5,932 nt of DNA from Clostridiales bacterium (GTDB taxonomy: Bacteria; Bacillota; Clostridia; Christensenellales; DUVY01): NCBI GenBank assembly GCA_031290295.1, contig JAITNT010000148.1, forward strand, positions 1 to 5,932, written 5' to 3'. A program made the translations under genes and the position numbers. Numbering within the stretch: position 1 is the first letter of the stretch; every line of letters starts with the position of its first letter. This document shows positions 1 through 5,932 of the stretch, one piece after another. The notes below the pieces were generated by a model. That model was not told the origin of the DNA. It made no database searches and saw only the letters and a program-made list of their open reading frames with translations.

Positions 1-270
1 AAGGGCACCGGCAATATGGAAATACACCTTGACCGCAAGCTGTCCGAAAAGCGCATTTTCCCCGCAATCGACCTCAATCGCTCGAGTACGCGCCGTGAGG
101 AGCTGTTGCTCACACAAAAGGAGCTTGAGGGTATATGGTCAATCCGCAAAATTTTCAGCATAGGCGACGCTCAGGAAGCCACCGAGCAGCTTATTAATAT
201 GATGCTCAAAACAAGCAACAATCTTGAATTCATAGATTCGCTGCAAATGTGGCTAAAATCCTTGAGATGA
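1..270 (+). CDS. rho: Transcription termination factor Rho, C-terminal fragment (5' end outside window)
   Basis: This is the last 89 residues of Rho, the hexameric RNA-dependent ATPase/translocase that ends transcription at Rho-dependent sites in the cytoplasm. The frame is open from base 1 (KGTGNMEIHLDRKL...), so the ATG at 16 is an internal methionine and not the start. Recognisable Rho blocks are GTGNMEIHLDRK, EKRIFPAIDLNRS and STRREELLL. The arginine in STRREELL (residue 31 of the fragment) matches the arginine finger R366 of E. coli Rho, which reaches into the neighbouring subunit's ATP site. The tail (IWSIRKIF..., EATEQLINMMLKTSNN) follows the family to its usual C-terminus, ending in TGA at 268-270. 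The RNA-binding N-terminal domain and the Walker motifs lie upstream of the window. A Dabb-family gene follows after 7 bases and is probably cotranscribed; the rpmE gene often found after rho in Firmicutes is not there. Identification is by motif recall but is very secure. Confidence 0.97.
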   Translation, partial: KGTGNMEIHLDRKLSEKRIFPAIDLNRSSTRREELLLTQKELEGIWSIRKIFSIGDAQEATEQLINMMLKTSNNLEFIDSLQMWLKSLR

Positions 271-277
271 GGTTAAT

Positions 278-574
278 ATGATTAAACACATAGTTATGTG
301 GAAGCTGAAAGATGAGGGCAGAGCGGAAAACGCGCAAAAAATCAAGAGTCTTTTGGAAGGACTTTCGGGCAGAATCGGAGGTCTAAAATCCGCGGTTGTA
401 GGCATAGACCTAAAAGCCGAGGATACGAGCTTCGACGCCGTTTTGGTAAGCGAGTTCGACTCCCTCGAGGCGTTAGCCGAATACAAAATCCACCCCGAGC
501 ACGTCAAAATCAGCGCGTTCGTCAAAAGCGTAAGAACGGACAGAAAAACCGTAGACTACGAAATTCCGGAGTGA
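278..574 (+). CDS. Dabb-family (stress-responsive alpha/beta barrel) small protein
   Basis: A complete 98-residue protein made of one Dabb domain, a dimeric ferredoxin-like alpha/beta barrel. Family hallmarks are the start MIKHIVMWKLKD, the central segment LVSEFDSLEALAEYKIHPEH, and the closing VKSVRTDRKTVDYE. The histidines in MIKHIVMW and YKIHPEH sit at positions usually conserved in the family. There is no signal peptide or membrane segment, so it should be cytoplasmic. The ATG at 278 is preceded by GAGGT (269-273) with 4 bases between, and this ribosome binding site overlaps the rho stop codon, which supports both the start and coupling to rho. Plant members were described as stress-induced and some relatives act on polyketides, but most bacterial members have no known reaction; I assign none here. 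No convincing terminator follows directly; the next 240 bases hold the inverted repeat described separately. Confidence 0.9.
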   Translation: MIKHIVMWKLKDEGRAENAQKIKSLLEGLSGRIGGLKSAVVGIDLKAEDTSFDAVLVSEFDSLEALAEYKIHPEHVKISAFVKSVRTDRKTVDYEIPE

Positions 575-587
575 GGGAATAGGGCGA

Positions 588-784
588 GTATAGGGCAAGT
601 CAATGGTTGGTAAGCGGCGGCGGCGGGTAGGAAGCTGTTTGTTTTCTCGCGCTCCACTCAATTAGCCCATATCCATGTCCGTGCCACCGGTCCCGAATAC
701 AAATAAAACAGCCGTTGTCAATGCTATCGCGTAGTCGAAACATCTCTTCGCCGCTTGCAATATAAATTAACTTGCCCTCTATAC
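588..784. repeat. Nested imperfect inverted repeat between convergent genes; MITE-like element or structured RNA
   Basis: The non-coding stretch between the Dabb stop and the dnaN stop contains three nested complementary arm pairs. The outer pair is 588-600 (GTATAGGGCAAGT) with 770-784, giving 13 Watson-Crick pairs and a 2-base bulge at 778-779. The middle pair is 610-619 (GTAAGCGGCG) with 749-758, giving 10 pairs of which one is G-U. The inner pair is 634-640 (GCTGTTT) with 706-712, 7 pairs. The left arm is preceded by a related copy, AGGGCGAGT (581-589). A TA dinucleotide flanks the GGGCAAGT core on each side (591-592 and 780-781), as in IS630/mariner-type MITEs, but that reading is inference. 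No transposase or good ORF lies inside. It could instead be a folded RNA on either strand, or a remnant helping to separate the two convergent transcripts. Confidence 0.5.
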
Positions 785-791
785 CGTTCAG

Positions 792-815
792 AAAAACCGT
801 CCTCTTGCCGTTTTT
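792..815. terminator. Weak candidate bidirectional terminator at the dnaN 3' end
   Basis: AAAAAC at 792-797 can pair with GTTTTT at 810-815. One further C-G pair is possible across a bulge, and the loop is about 10 bases. The pairing puts a T run at the 3' side on both strands, so it could end dnaN (minus strand) and rho-Dabb (plus strand). It overlaps the dnaN stop codon at 814-816. The stem is short and A/T-rich, unlike a strong intrinsic terminator, so this is a tentative call. Confidence 0.22.
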
Positions 816-1929
816 ATCCGGGTACTCTGATCGGCAGGAACAAATACAGATATTCGCTGTTTTCCTCGGCGGAGGTTATCACGCAGGGGCTTTCGGGTCT
901 TGTGAACTTAATGCGCAAGAATTCGTCGTCGGTTACTCTCAACGCTTCTATAAAATATCTTACGTTAAAGACAAGGGTTATTTCCTTGCCGCGCATGTTG
1001 ATAGAAAGCTTTTCCTCGGCTTTGCCTATTTCGGACTCGGAAGAAACGGTGAGGTAGTTTTCGCGTACGTCGAGCTTGACGAGGTTGTTTTTGTCCGAGC
1101 GCGATATTAAGGACGCGCGGTCAAGAGCGATCTCGAAGTGCTTGCGGCTCAAGGTTATCTCGGTAGAAAATTCAACGGGCAGTATTTGGTTATAGTTAAG
1201 ATAATCGCCGTCGAGCAGGCGTGTATAGACCTTAGTGCCGCCTAAGGATACCATGATACCCGAGCGTTGCTTGTACACCGTAACCTCGGTTTCGCTCTCG
1301 TCCAAAAGCTTGTGAAGCTCTATAAGACTGCGGGCGGGCACTACCGCGGTAAGGCTGCTTGCGGTCGAGGATATGAGGGGCTTTGTGCATTTTGCGAGCC
1401 TGTATCCGTCGAGCGCGACGCCCGTTATCAGACCGAGCGCGCCGTTAACGTCAAAAAGACAGCCCTTGAGAATAGGCCGCGCCTCGTCAACCGCTACGGA
1501 AAAAACTATTTTGTTAATGAAGTCCTTGAGAACGCAGGATTGCAGCTTAAAGCTTTCGGCGTTGTTGACCTCCTTTATTTGCGGGAATTCGTCCTCGTTA
1601 AAGCAACGTATTTCGCCGACCGCGTCAAGATAACGCAAGGTAAGCAGCTTGCGGTCGGACAACGAAAATTCGATTTGCCCGTCCGTCATCTTTTTTATGT
1701 AGTCGTTCAGGAATTTGCCTGGCACAACGAGCGTGCCTTCGATTTCCACGTCGGCGTTGATTTGCTTCTCTATGGTCAATTCCAAATCGGTGGCGGTAAG
1801 CGTCAGCGTATTAGCCTCGGCCTTGATTTTTATGCATTCCAAAATAGGGTTTATACTGCGCGCGCTCATGGCCTTGATAACCTTTCCCACCGCGTCCGCA
1901 AGGTCTAATCCGTTGCAAATTACTCTCAT
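814..1929 (-). CDS. dnaN: DNA polymerase III sliding clamp (beta subunit)
   Basis: A 371-residue protein, the usual length for the bacterial beta clamp, a ring-shaped dimer that tethers polymerase III and other repair and replication proteins to DNA. Three clamp domains can be followed: residues 1-120 (RSINPILECIKI with the DNA-facing arginine at 24, and ATDLELTIE at 46-54), about 125-250 (VDEARPILKGCLFD at 148-160, ALDGYRLAK at 172-180), and about 255-371 (ALDRASLISRSDKNNLVKLD, VSSESEIGKAEEKL, FNVRYFIEAL). ALDGYRLA and the C-terminal LPIR correspond to the hydrophobic pocket that binds clamp-binding peptides. The tail VPG runs slightly past the usual LPxR end. The ATG (1929-1927) has AGGAG at 1940-1936 with a 6-base spacing. 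The usual neighbours dnaA and recF are absent: the upstream gene is potD, 154 bases away on the same strand, and the downstream genes are convergent. It could be the only clamp or a paralogue; all core motifs look intact. Confidence 0.97.
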   Translation of the reverse strand: MRVICNGLDLADAVGKVIKAMSARSINPILECIKIKAEANTLTLTATDLELTIEKQINADVEIEGTLVVPGKFLNDYIKKMTDGQIEFSLSDRKLLTLRYLDAVGEIRCFNEDEFPQIKEVNNAESFKLQSCVLKDFINKIVFSVAVDEARPILKGCLFDVNGALGLITGVALDGYRLAKCTKPLISSTASSLTAVVPARSLIELHKLLDESETEVTVYKQRSGIMVSLGGTKVYTRLLDGDYLNYNQILPVEFSTEITLSRKHFEIALDRASLISRSDKNNLVKLDVRENYLTVSSESEIGKAEEKLSINMRGKEITLVFNVRYFIEALRVTDDEFLRIKFTRPESPCVITSAEENSEYLYLFLPIRVPG

Positions 1930-1961
1930 ATAGCTCTCCTGTCTAGTTTTTACTGTTCAGT

Positions 1962-1994
1962 ATACATTGTATCACAAAGCTTTAAGGCATGCAA
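1962..1994 (-). promoter_or_regulatory. Candidate sigma-70-type promoter for dnaN, with a small palindrome over the -10
   Basis: On the minus strand, TTGCAT (1994-1989) and TACAAT (1971-1966) are separated by exactly 17 bases. The -10 matches the consensus at 5 of 6 positions and the -35 at 3 of 6. A second -10-like hexamer, TATACT (1964-1959), has no good -35 partner. An 11-base perfect inverted repeat, ATACA-A-TGTAT (1972-1962), covers the -10 and might be an operator, or chance in AT-rich DNA. The predicted start would leave a leader of roughly 30 bases before the dnaN ATG. Confidence 0.5.
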
Positions 1995-2008
1995 GCAAGC
2001 GTTCGCTC

Positions 2009-2040
2009 AAAATTCCCAAAAACACAAATTCCCGGGATTT
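2009..2040 (-). terminator. Weak terminator-like hairpin downstream of potD
   Basis: Read on the minus strand, AAATCCC (2040-2034) can pair with GGGAATTT (2017-2010) with one bulged base, enclosing a 16-base loop and ending in a T-rich 3' arm. A second copy of GGGAATTT (2033-2026) sits in the loop, so an alternative compact CCCGGG-centred palindrome competes with it. It lies 44 bases past the potD stop, where the operon should end, and before the dnaN promoter. With only 7 pairs, four of them A-T, read-through into dnaN is plausible. Confidence 0.25.
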
Positions 2041-2083
2041 CGCAGAAAACGCGTCGGCTTACGTTCGCCATAACCGTTCCGGA

Positions 2084-3355
2084 TTATCTTACGTTATCCC
2101 ACATATCGTTAATCGCGTCGTTATCGGCGCCGAAGAATTTCATAACGCCGCATCTTGCGAGAGTTTCCTCGGAAGGGAACAGGGTGTCGAGATACATAGC
2201 CTTGTACCATTCCGCAAAGGGCTTGCCCGCGCGGTCGCCGCGACCGGTATTAGCAATCATCGGAGAATCCCACATTTCGTCCTCCTCTAACTCCGCTTTG
2301 TATTCGTCGATAGCGTCTTGCACCGCGCAGGTGTAGCCGGACGCCTGCATGTTCCTTTTGGCGATTTCCGTTTCGCAAAGGAAGTTAAGGAATATTTCAG
2401 CCGCCGCGGAATTTTTTGCGTACTTAGGCACTACAAAAGAATCCGACCAAATGTTACCGCCCTCGCGGGGGATATAGTACGCGAGGTTAATCTTAGCGGG
2501 GTTAAGCGCAAATTCTTCGTCAAACGCCCAAACGGCGTCGCCGCTCCACATAAGCCCGAGATGCAAATTGCCCGTTACCATATCGCCCTTGCCCTCGTCG
2601 CTCTCATAGCTGTAAAGCTTGCCCGATTGCGCGGATAAAATATTTTTGACGCCGTTCACCGTAGCGGCGTCGGTACGGTCGGCGATTTCCTGTACCTTAG
2701 CTTTATGCGCCGCGCTGTCGCCGTATAGACCGGTCAGCTCGTCGCGGTAGTAATACAAGGACGCCGCGAAGAAAGCGTCGCGCACGCTGTCCTTCATCGT
2801 GATCTTTTTGTCGGCGTGGGTTCCGGAGGGAACGAGAAGCGTACCCCAGGTTTCGACCTCCTCCTGCGTTACGTAGTCCACGTTATAAAGCAGACCGAGC
2901 GTTCCCCACATATAGGGAACGGCGTAATCGTTTATTTTTTTGCCCTCGTATTCCAGCGTTTCGTCGCGTAAATCCGCCACGACGTTGTCAAAGTTAGTCA
3001 CATATGTATAACCGCCGTCCCCGTTGCGGGTAAGCGGACTGAGCATATCCAAAGCGAGCATTTCCTGTATCATGTATTCCGACGGACAAATTAAGTCATA
3101 ATCGGGTTTGCGGTTCGATTTGTACTTGTTGAACTTGGTTTCGTTGTTGTCATATGTGTCGTATTTGACGGTGATTTTTTTGCCCCCGGTCGCGTCCGCG
3201 TAGTATTCCTTGAAATCGTCAAAGATATCCTCGTCAATGTAGTCGCCCCAGTTGTAGACCTTGAGGATTTCCTCGCGCGGCGCGCACGCGCCGAATACGG
3301 CGCCGATGCTTACGGCAAAAGCTATTGCCAAGATGACAGACAGTGTTTTTTTCAA
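2084..3355 (-). CDS. potD: Spermidine/putrescine-binding lipoprotein of the polyamine ABC transporter
   Basis: A 423-residue extracytoplasmic solute-binding protein of the PotD/PotF family that captures polyamine and hands it to PotB/PotC. Residues 1-23 form a lipoprotein signal peptide (KK, hydrophobic stretch, FGA then Cys24), so the protein should be lipid-anchored on the outer face of the membrane. PotD landmarks follow: VYNWGDYID (33-41), DLICPSEYM (87-95), YAVPYMWGTLGLLYN (144-158), GLMWSGDAVWAF (267-278), and REGGNIWSDSFVVP (297-310). W36, Y39, Y94, W270, W303 and D305 line up with polyamine-contacting residues W34, Y37, Y85, W229, W255 and D257 of E. coli PotD by my alignment. It is about 75 residues longer than E. 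coli PotD, with much of the excess near residues 345-388. The start is TTG (3355-3353), chosen because the lipoprotein signal begins there and a strong ribosome binding site precedes it. It overlaps the potC stop by 4 bases. The exact substrate preference cannot be read from sequence. Confidence 0.93.
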   Translation of the reverse strand: MKKTLSVILAIAFAVSIGAVFGACAPREEILKVYNWGDYIDEDIFDDFKEYYADATGGKKITVKYDTYDNNETKFNKYKSNRKPDYDLICPSEYMIQEMLALDMLSPLTRNGDGGYTYVTNFDNVVADLRDETLEYEGKKINDYAVPYMWGTLGLLYNVDYVTQEEVETWGTLLVPSGTHADKKITMKDSVRDAFFAASLYYYRDELTGLYGDSAAHKAKVQEIADRTDAATVNGVKNILSAQSGKLYSYESDEGKGDMVTGNLHLGLMWSGDAVWAFDEEFALNPAKINLAYYIPREGGNIWSDSFVVPKYAKNSAAAEIFLNFLCETEIAKRNMQASGYTCAVQDAIDEYKAELEEDEMWDSPMIANTGRGDRAGKPFAEWYKAMYLDTLFPSEETLARCGVMKFFGADNDAINDMWDNVR

Positions 3356-4146
3356 TTTAGATTACCTCCGTTTTTTTTGTTTGCCTGTTTTGAACGTATA
3401 TTAATGGCGATCAGAATTCCTAATACGACCAGAAATATTAATGTAGAGAGGGCGCGGAACGCGGGATCTAGCCCGCGCTTGAGATTATTGTAGATATAAG
3501 TCGATATCGTATCTATGCCGTCGGTGCCGCGGTTGTACTGCGATATTACGAAGTCGTCTAATGACAGCGTAAAAGCAAGCAGCGCGCCCGAAATCATGCT
3601 CGGTATAAGCTGCGGTATTATCACGCTGAACAAGGCTTTTTTCGGGCTTGCCCCCAGATCGAGCGCCGCCTCGTACAGATTCGGGTTAAGCTGCCGTATG
3701 CGCGGCATAACGGACATTATCACAAAAGGCGTGCATATCAGCACATGGCTTATAATGAGCGTTACATAACCGCCGTCGATAAAGTAAGAGAAGAACAGGA
3801 ATAAGCAGATAGCCGTAACGATGTCGGCGTTAAGCACGGGAATTTGATTTACTCCGTTAACTATAGTCCGCGCGGTTTTACGCATGTTGCTTATACCTAC
3901 GGCGGCGAGCGTGCCTAGGAACGTGGCTATTATCGCGGAAACGACGGCGATAATCAGGGTATTAAGAATCGCGGCGCCGATTTTTGCGTTCTGAAATAAG
4001 CTGATATAGTTGCCGAAAGAGAATCCCGACCAGCCGCCGCTCACCCGCGATTCCGTAAAGCTGAAAATTATTATCGTGACTATCGGCGCATACAGTATCA
4101 GCAGGATTATTCCGACGTAGGCGCGCGCAAGTATTTTTTTTACCAT
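3352..4146 (-). CDS. potC: Polyamine ABC transporter permease PotC
   Basis: A 264-residue inner-membrane permease, one of two different membrane subunits of the importer. Hydrophobic segments near residues 8-30, 60-85, 105-124, 126-147, 182-203 and 232-251 suggest six membrane helices. The cytoplasmic EAA loop at 159-178 starts EAALDLGASPKKA and ends VIIP; it docks onto the PotA ATPase. It is called PotC rather than PotB by position in the operon and by the tail after the EAA loop (ISGALLAFTLSLDDFVIS), which is typical of PotC/PotI. The ATG at 4146-4144 lies within the last codons of potB (7-base overlap). Only a weak AAGGG precedes it, so translation probably depends on ribosomes finishing potB. 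Its TGA overlaps the potD TTG. The product is complete with no sign of damage. Confidence 0.93.
   Translation of the reverse strand: MVKKILARAYVGIILLILYAPIVTIIIFSFTESRVSGGWSGFSFGNYISLFQNAKIGAAILNTLIIAVVSAIIATFLGTLAAVGISNMRKTARTIVNGVNQIPVLNADIVTAICLFLFFSYFIDGGYVTLIISHVLICTPFVIMSVMPRIRQLNPNLYEAALDLGASPKKALFSVIIPQLIPSMISGALLAFTLSLDDFVISQYNRGTDGIDTISTYIYNNLKRGLDPAFRALSTLIFLVVLGILIAINIRSKQANKKNGGNLN
3364..3369 (-). promoter_or_regulatory. Ribosome binding site that fixes the TTG start of potD
   Basis: On the minus strand, GGAGGT (3369-3364) lies 8 bases before the TTG at 3355-3353, inside the last codons of potC. No ATG or GTG fits this spacing. The encoded MKKTLSVILA start of the signal peptide confirms that TTG is used. 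A strong binding site paired with a weak start codon suggests tuned or coupled translation. Confidence 0.75.
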
Positions 4147-4952
4147 AAGTCGCCGCCCTTTGCGGGAACCTGATTCTTATTCAGTTTCTTGCTTAAGAGT
4201 ACCGTTATGCCTATTACGATAAGCAGTATAAGGCTGTACGCGCTGCCTACCTTTTGCGACACATCCGTAGCGTTGGTAAAATAACGGTTAATGCGGCTGC
4301 CGAAAAGAAGTATGGTGTTATTAGACATCATGTCGCTTATAACAAAAGACGACATGGTAGGCATAAACACCATCATTACGCCGCTTACTATTCCGGGCAC
4401 GGAAAGCGGCAAAATAGTCTTAAAAAAGACCTGCATCGGCTTCGCGCCCAAATCCTCGGACGCCTCGACGTAGCTTTTGTCAATATTCGTAAGCGTGGTA
4501 TATATCGGCAATATCATGAACGGTAAGAAATCGTATACCATTCCGAGCAGTATCGTGCCGTAACCAAGCTCGACGTTAAGCATTTCAAGAAGCTCCTTCA
4601 TGGCGATAGTACGCAACAAAAAGTTAATCCACATCGGCAAAATGAAAAGAAAGATAAGCACCGTCGTCTTGTTGTACTTAGGGTTCGACAGGATATAAGC
4701 GATAGGGTAGCCGATAAAGAAGCACAGCACGGTAGTGATTGCGCCGATGAGCATACTCTCCAAAAAGGTCAGCAAACCCGTTTTTTCGGTAAAGAATTTC
4801 GCGAAATTTGCAAAAGTAAAGCTGCCGTCCGCCGCCATGAACGCGTTAACAAAAAGCATGACGAGAGGGACTATCACGAACAGCGCGAGAAACGCCATGT
4901 ACGGGACGGCGAAATGCTTGCGGGACAGGCTGAAAGAAAATTTGCGCGTCAT
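4140..4952 (-). CDS. potB: Polyamine ABC transporter permease PotB
   Basis: A complete 270-residue inner-membrane permease that pairs with PotC to form the polyamine channel. Hydrophobic segments near residues 16-39, 66-88, 97-117, 131-152, 182-205 and 236-255 predict six helices. The EAA loop occupies 163-182 ([16 protein letters not shown], then ILP) and contacts PotA. Typical PotB/PotH features are the [10 protein letters not shown] segment (80-89), the [11 protein letters not shown] segment (105-115) and [16 protein letters not shown] after the EAA loop. The ATG (4952-4950) overlaps the potA TGA as ATGA (4-base overlap). A purine-rich Shine-Dalgarno stretch within the potA 3' end contains two GGAGG registers, the nearer at 4964-4960 with 7 bases of spacing. 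The overlap and strong site indicate coupled but efficient translation. Confidence 0.93.
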   Translation of the reverse strand: MTRKFSFSLSRKHFAVPYMAFLALFVIVPLVMLFVNAFMAADGSFTFANFAKFFTEKTGLLTFLESMLIGAITTVLCFFIGYPIAYILSNPKYNKTTVLIFLFILPMWINFLLRTIAMKELLEMLNVELGYGTILLGMVYDFLPFMILPIYTTLTNIDKSYVEASEDLGAKPMQVFFKTILPLSVPGIVSGVMMVFMPTMSSFVISDMMSNNTILLFGSRINRYFTNATDVSQKVGSAYSLILLIVIGITVLLSKKLNKNQVPAKGGDLW

Positions 4953-5932
4953 TCCTCGTCCTCCTCCTTGATTTCTTTCTCGGTCATAAGCTCTATTTCG
5001 AGCGCCTCGGCGGGGATATTAACGCCCACCTCGTCGCCTATGCTGTATTCGTACTTTGTGTCTACAAAGATATCGTATTCGCCTTCTTCCGTGCGCAGGA
5101 TTACTTGATAATAGCTGCCCTTATAGAGAGCCGCCGTCACCTTAGCGGAAATAACGCCCTCCTCGGTGTAGTCGGTAAGCTCGACGCTGGAAAACGGGAA
5201 TCGAACCTTAACGCGGTCGCCCTTAGAAAAACCCGCGCAATTATGCGTGAATTCGCCGCCCTCTATATAAACGGTGTTTTCGCCCGATATTTCGGTCTTG
5301 ACCTCGTTAATTATACGCAGCTTCTTCATTATGTGAATGGAGTTAGGCGCGATAATTAATCCGACCCTTTGCCCCTCGGGCTTGCCGTTGATAACCTGTA
5401 CGGAAAACTCGTACTCGTTAGCCGTAATCTGCATTTCGTAATAGTCGCCCTTAAAAACGCTCGACGTAACCGGACCGGCAAGCTGCGCCCTCGGATCGTC
5501 CGGCTCGGCAAGCTCGATGTCCTCGGGACGGATTACCAAATCGACGGGCTCGTTTTTGTCGAAGCCCTTGTCAAGGCAGGGAAATACCGTATTTGTGAAT
5601 TTAACCTTCCGGTCCTCTATCATTACGCCGCTCAAAATATTGCTTTCGCCGATAAAGTCCGCCACAAAAGCGTTGGACGGCTCGTCATAAATCTGTTGCG
5701 GCGTACCCACCTGCTGGATTTCGCCGTTATTCATTACCACGATAGTGTCGCTCATGGTAAGCGCCTCCTCCTGATCGTGCGTAACGTAAATAAACGTTAT
5801 CTTCAAATCGCGGTGCATGCGCATAAGCTCTAGCTGCATTTCCTTGCGCATTTTGAGATCGAGCGCGCCGAGCGGCTCGTCGAGCAAAAGCACCTGCGGT
5901 TCGTTGACGAGCGCGCGGGCGATTGCCACGCG
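4949..5932 (-). CDS. potA: Polyamine ABC transporter ATP-binding protein PotA, C-terminal part (5' end outside window)
   Basis: The last 327 residues of the ATPase that powers the importer from the cytoplasmic face. The frame is open to the window edge and begins [13 protein letters not shown], the stretch just after the ABC signature. Walker A, the Q-loop and the LSGGQ signature are therefore outside the window, and the GTG at 5929-5927 is an internal valine. Visible are Walker B with the catalytic glutamate (VLLLDEP, fragment residues 14-20), the D-loop GALD, and the H-loop histidine in [14 protein letters not shown]. The rest is a regulatory region about 100 residues longer than I expect for E. 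coli-type PotA. It appears to hold two copies of a TOBE/OB-type module, at about 97-202 and 212-315, matched by [17 protein letters not shown] and [17 protein letters not shown]. The protein ends in an acidic tail ([10 protein letters not shown]). It overlaps potB by 4 bases. A paralogous ABC importer ATPase is possible in isolation, but the neighbours make PotA the best call. Confidence 0.93.
   Translation of the reverse strand, partial: RVAIARALVNEPQVLLLDEPLGALDLKMRKEMQLELMRMHRDLKITFIYVTHDQEEALTMSDTIVVMNNGEIQQVGTPQQIYDEPSNAFVADFIGESNILSGVMIEDRKVKFTNTVFPCLDKGFDKNEPVDLVIRPEDIELAEPDDPRAQLAGPVTSSVFKGDYYEMQITANEYEFSVQVINGKPEGQRVGLIIAPNSIHIMKKLRIINEVKTEISGENTVYIEGGEFTHNCAGFSKGDRVKVRFPFSSVELTDYTEEGVISAKVTAALYKGSYYQVILRTEEGEYDIFVDTKYEYSIGDEVGVNIPAEALEIELMTEKEIKEEDEE

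Noticed and set aside
253..525. A 90-codon minus-strand frame with a cysteine-rich start
   Set aside because: It is antisense to the rho end and to the Dabb gene, both of which are clear family matches, and it has no recognisable features.
615..627. GGC trinucleotide run as a possible regulatory repeat
   Set aside because: Only about four units, non-coding on the plus strand, and part of the inverted repeat's middle arm; too short to call a separate repeat.
600..743. A 47-codon minus-strand frame (start MFRLRDSIDNG) downstream of dnaN; the frame stays open up to about base 875
   Set aside because: It runs through the arms of the inverted repeat, has only a weak GAAGAG-like site before the ATG, ends in a proline run from the GGC repeats, and resembles no family I know. 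A degraded gene remnant is possible but not supported.
1267..1908. A 213-codon open frame on the plus strand opposite dnaN
   Set aside because: It lies entirely antisense to an unmistakable dnaN. Its sequence shows no recognisable domain, and long open antisense frames are common opposite genes with this codon use.
2318..2638. A 106-codon plus-strand frame opposite potD
   Set aside because: It is antisense to a well-conserved PotD segment, with no domain and no convincing translation signal.
5927..5929. GTG as a start codon for potA
   Set aside because: The preceding codon (CGC, arginine) and the RVAIARALV motif show this is the middle of the ATPase domain; the true start is beyond the window.

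Overview
The window looks like chromosomal core DNA from a Bacillota (Firmicutes), probably an uncultured Clostridia-like lineage. Three things suggest this. Strong GGAGG-type ribosome binding sites precede several genes. The polyamine-binding protein is a lipoprotein rather than a free periplasmic protein. The sliding clamp carries an ALDGYRLA motif of the kind I associate with Clostridia. This placement rests on my recall of families, not on a database search.

Layout. Left edge, plus strand: the C-terminal end of transcription terminator Rho (1-270), followed after 7 bases by a complete small Dabb-domain protein (278-574), apparently in the same operon. Bases 575-813 contain no convincing gene. 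They lie between convergent transcription units and hold a nested, imperfect inverted repeat (588-784) that resembles a small MITE-like element or a structured RNA. Everything to the right is on the minus strand: dnaN, the DNA polymerase III sliding clamp (814-1929), with its own candidate promoter at 1966-1994; then a 154-base gap with a weak terminator-like hairpin; then the polyamine ABC transporter operon, transcribed potA-potB-potC-potD from right to left (5932 down to 2084). potA is cut by the window edge and lacks its N-terminal part.

How the genes work together. PotA (ATPase), PotB and PotC (membrane permeases) and PotD (lipid-anchored binding protein) form one spermidine/putrescine-type importer. 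Each neighbouring pair overlaps by 4-7 bases, so the genes are probably translationally coupled. Rho and DnaN are housekeeping proteins of transcription termination and replication. The Dabb protein has no assigned role.

The points most worth a second look are the apparently duplicated C-terminal regulatory (TOBE) domain of PotA, the nested inverted repeat at 588-784, and a dnaN gene sitting away from its usual dnaA/recF neighbours. I saw no clearly new biological system, no CRISPR array, no tRNA or rRNA and no transposase gene.
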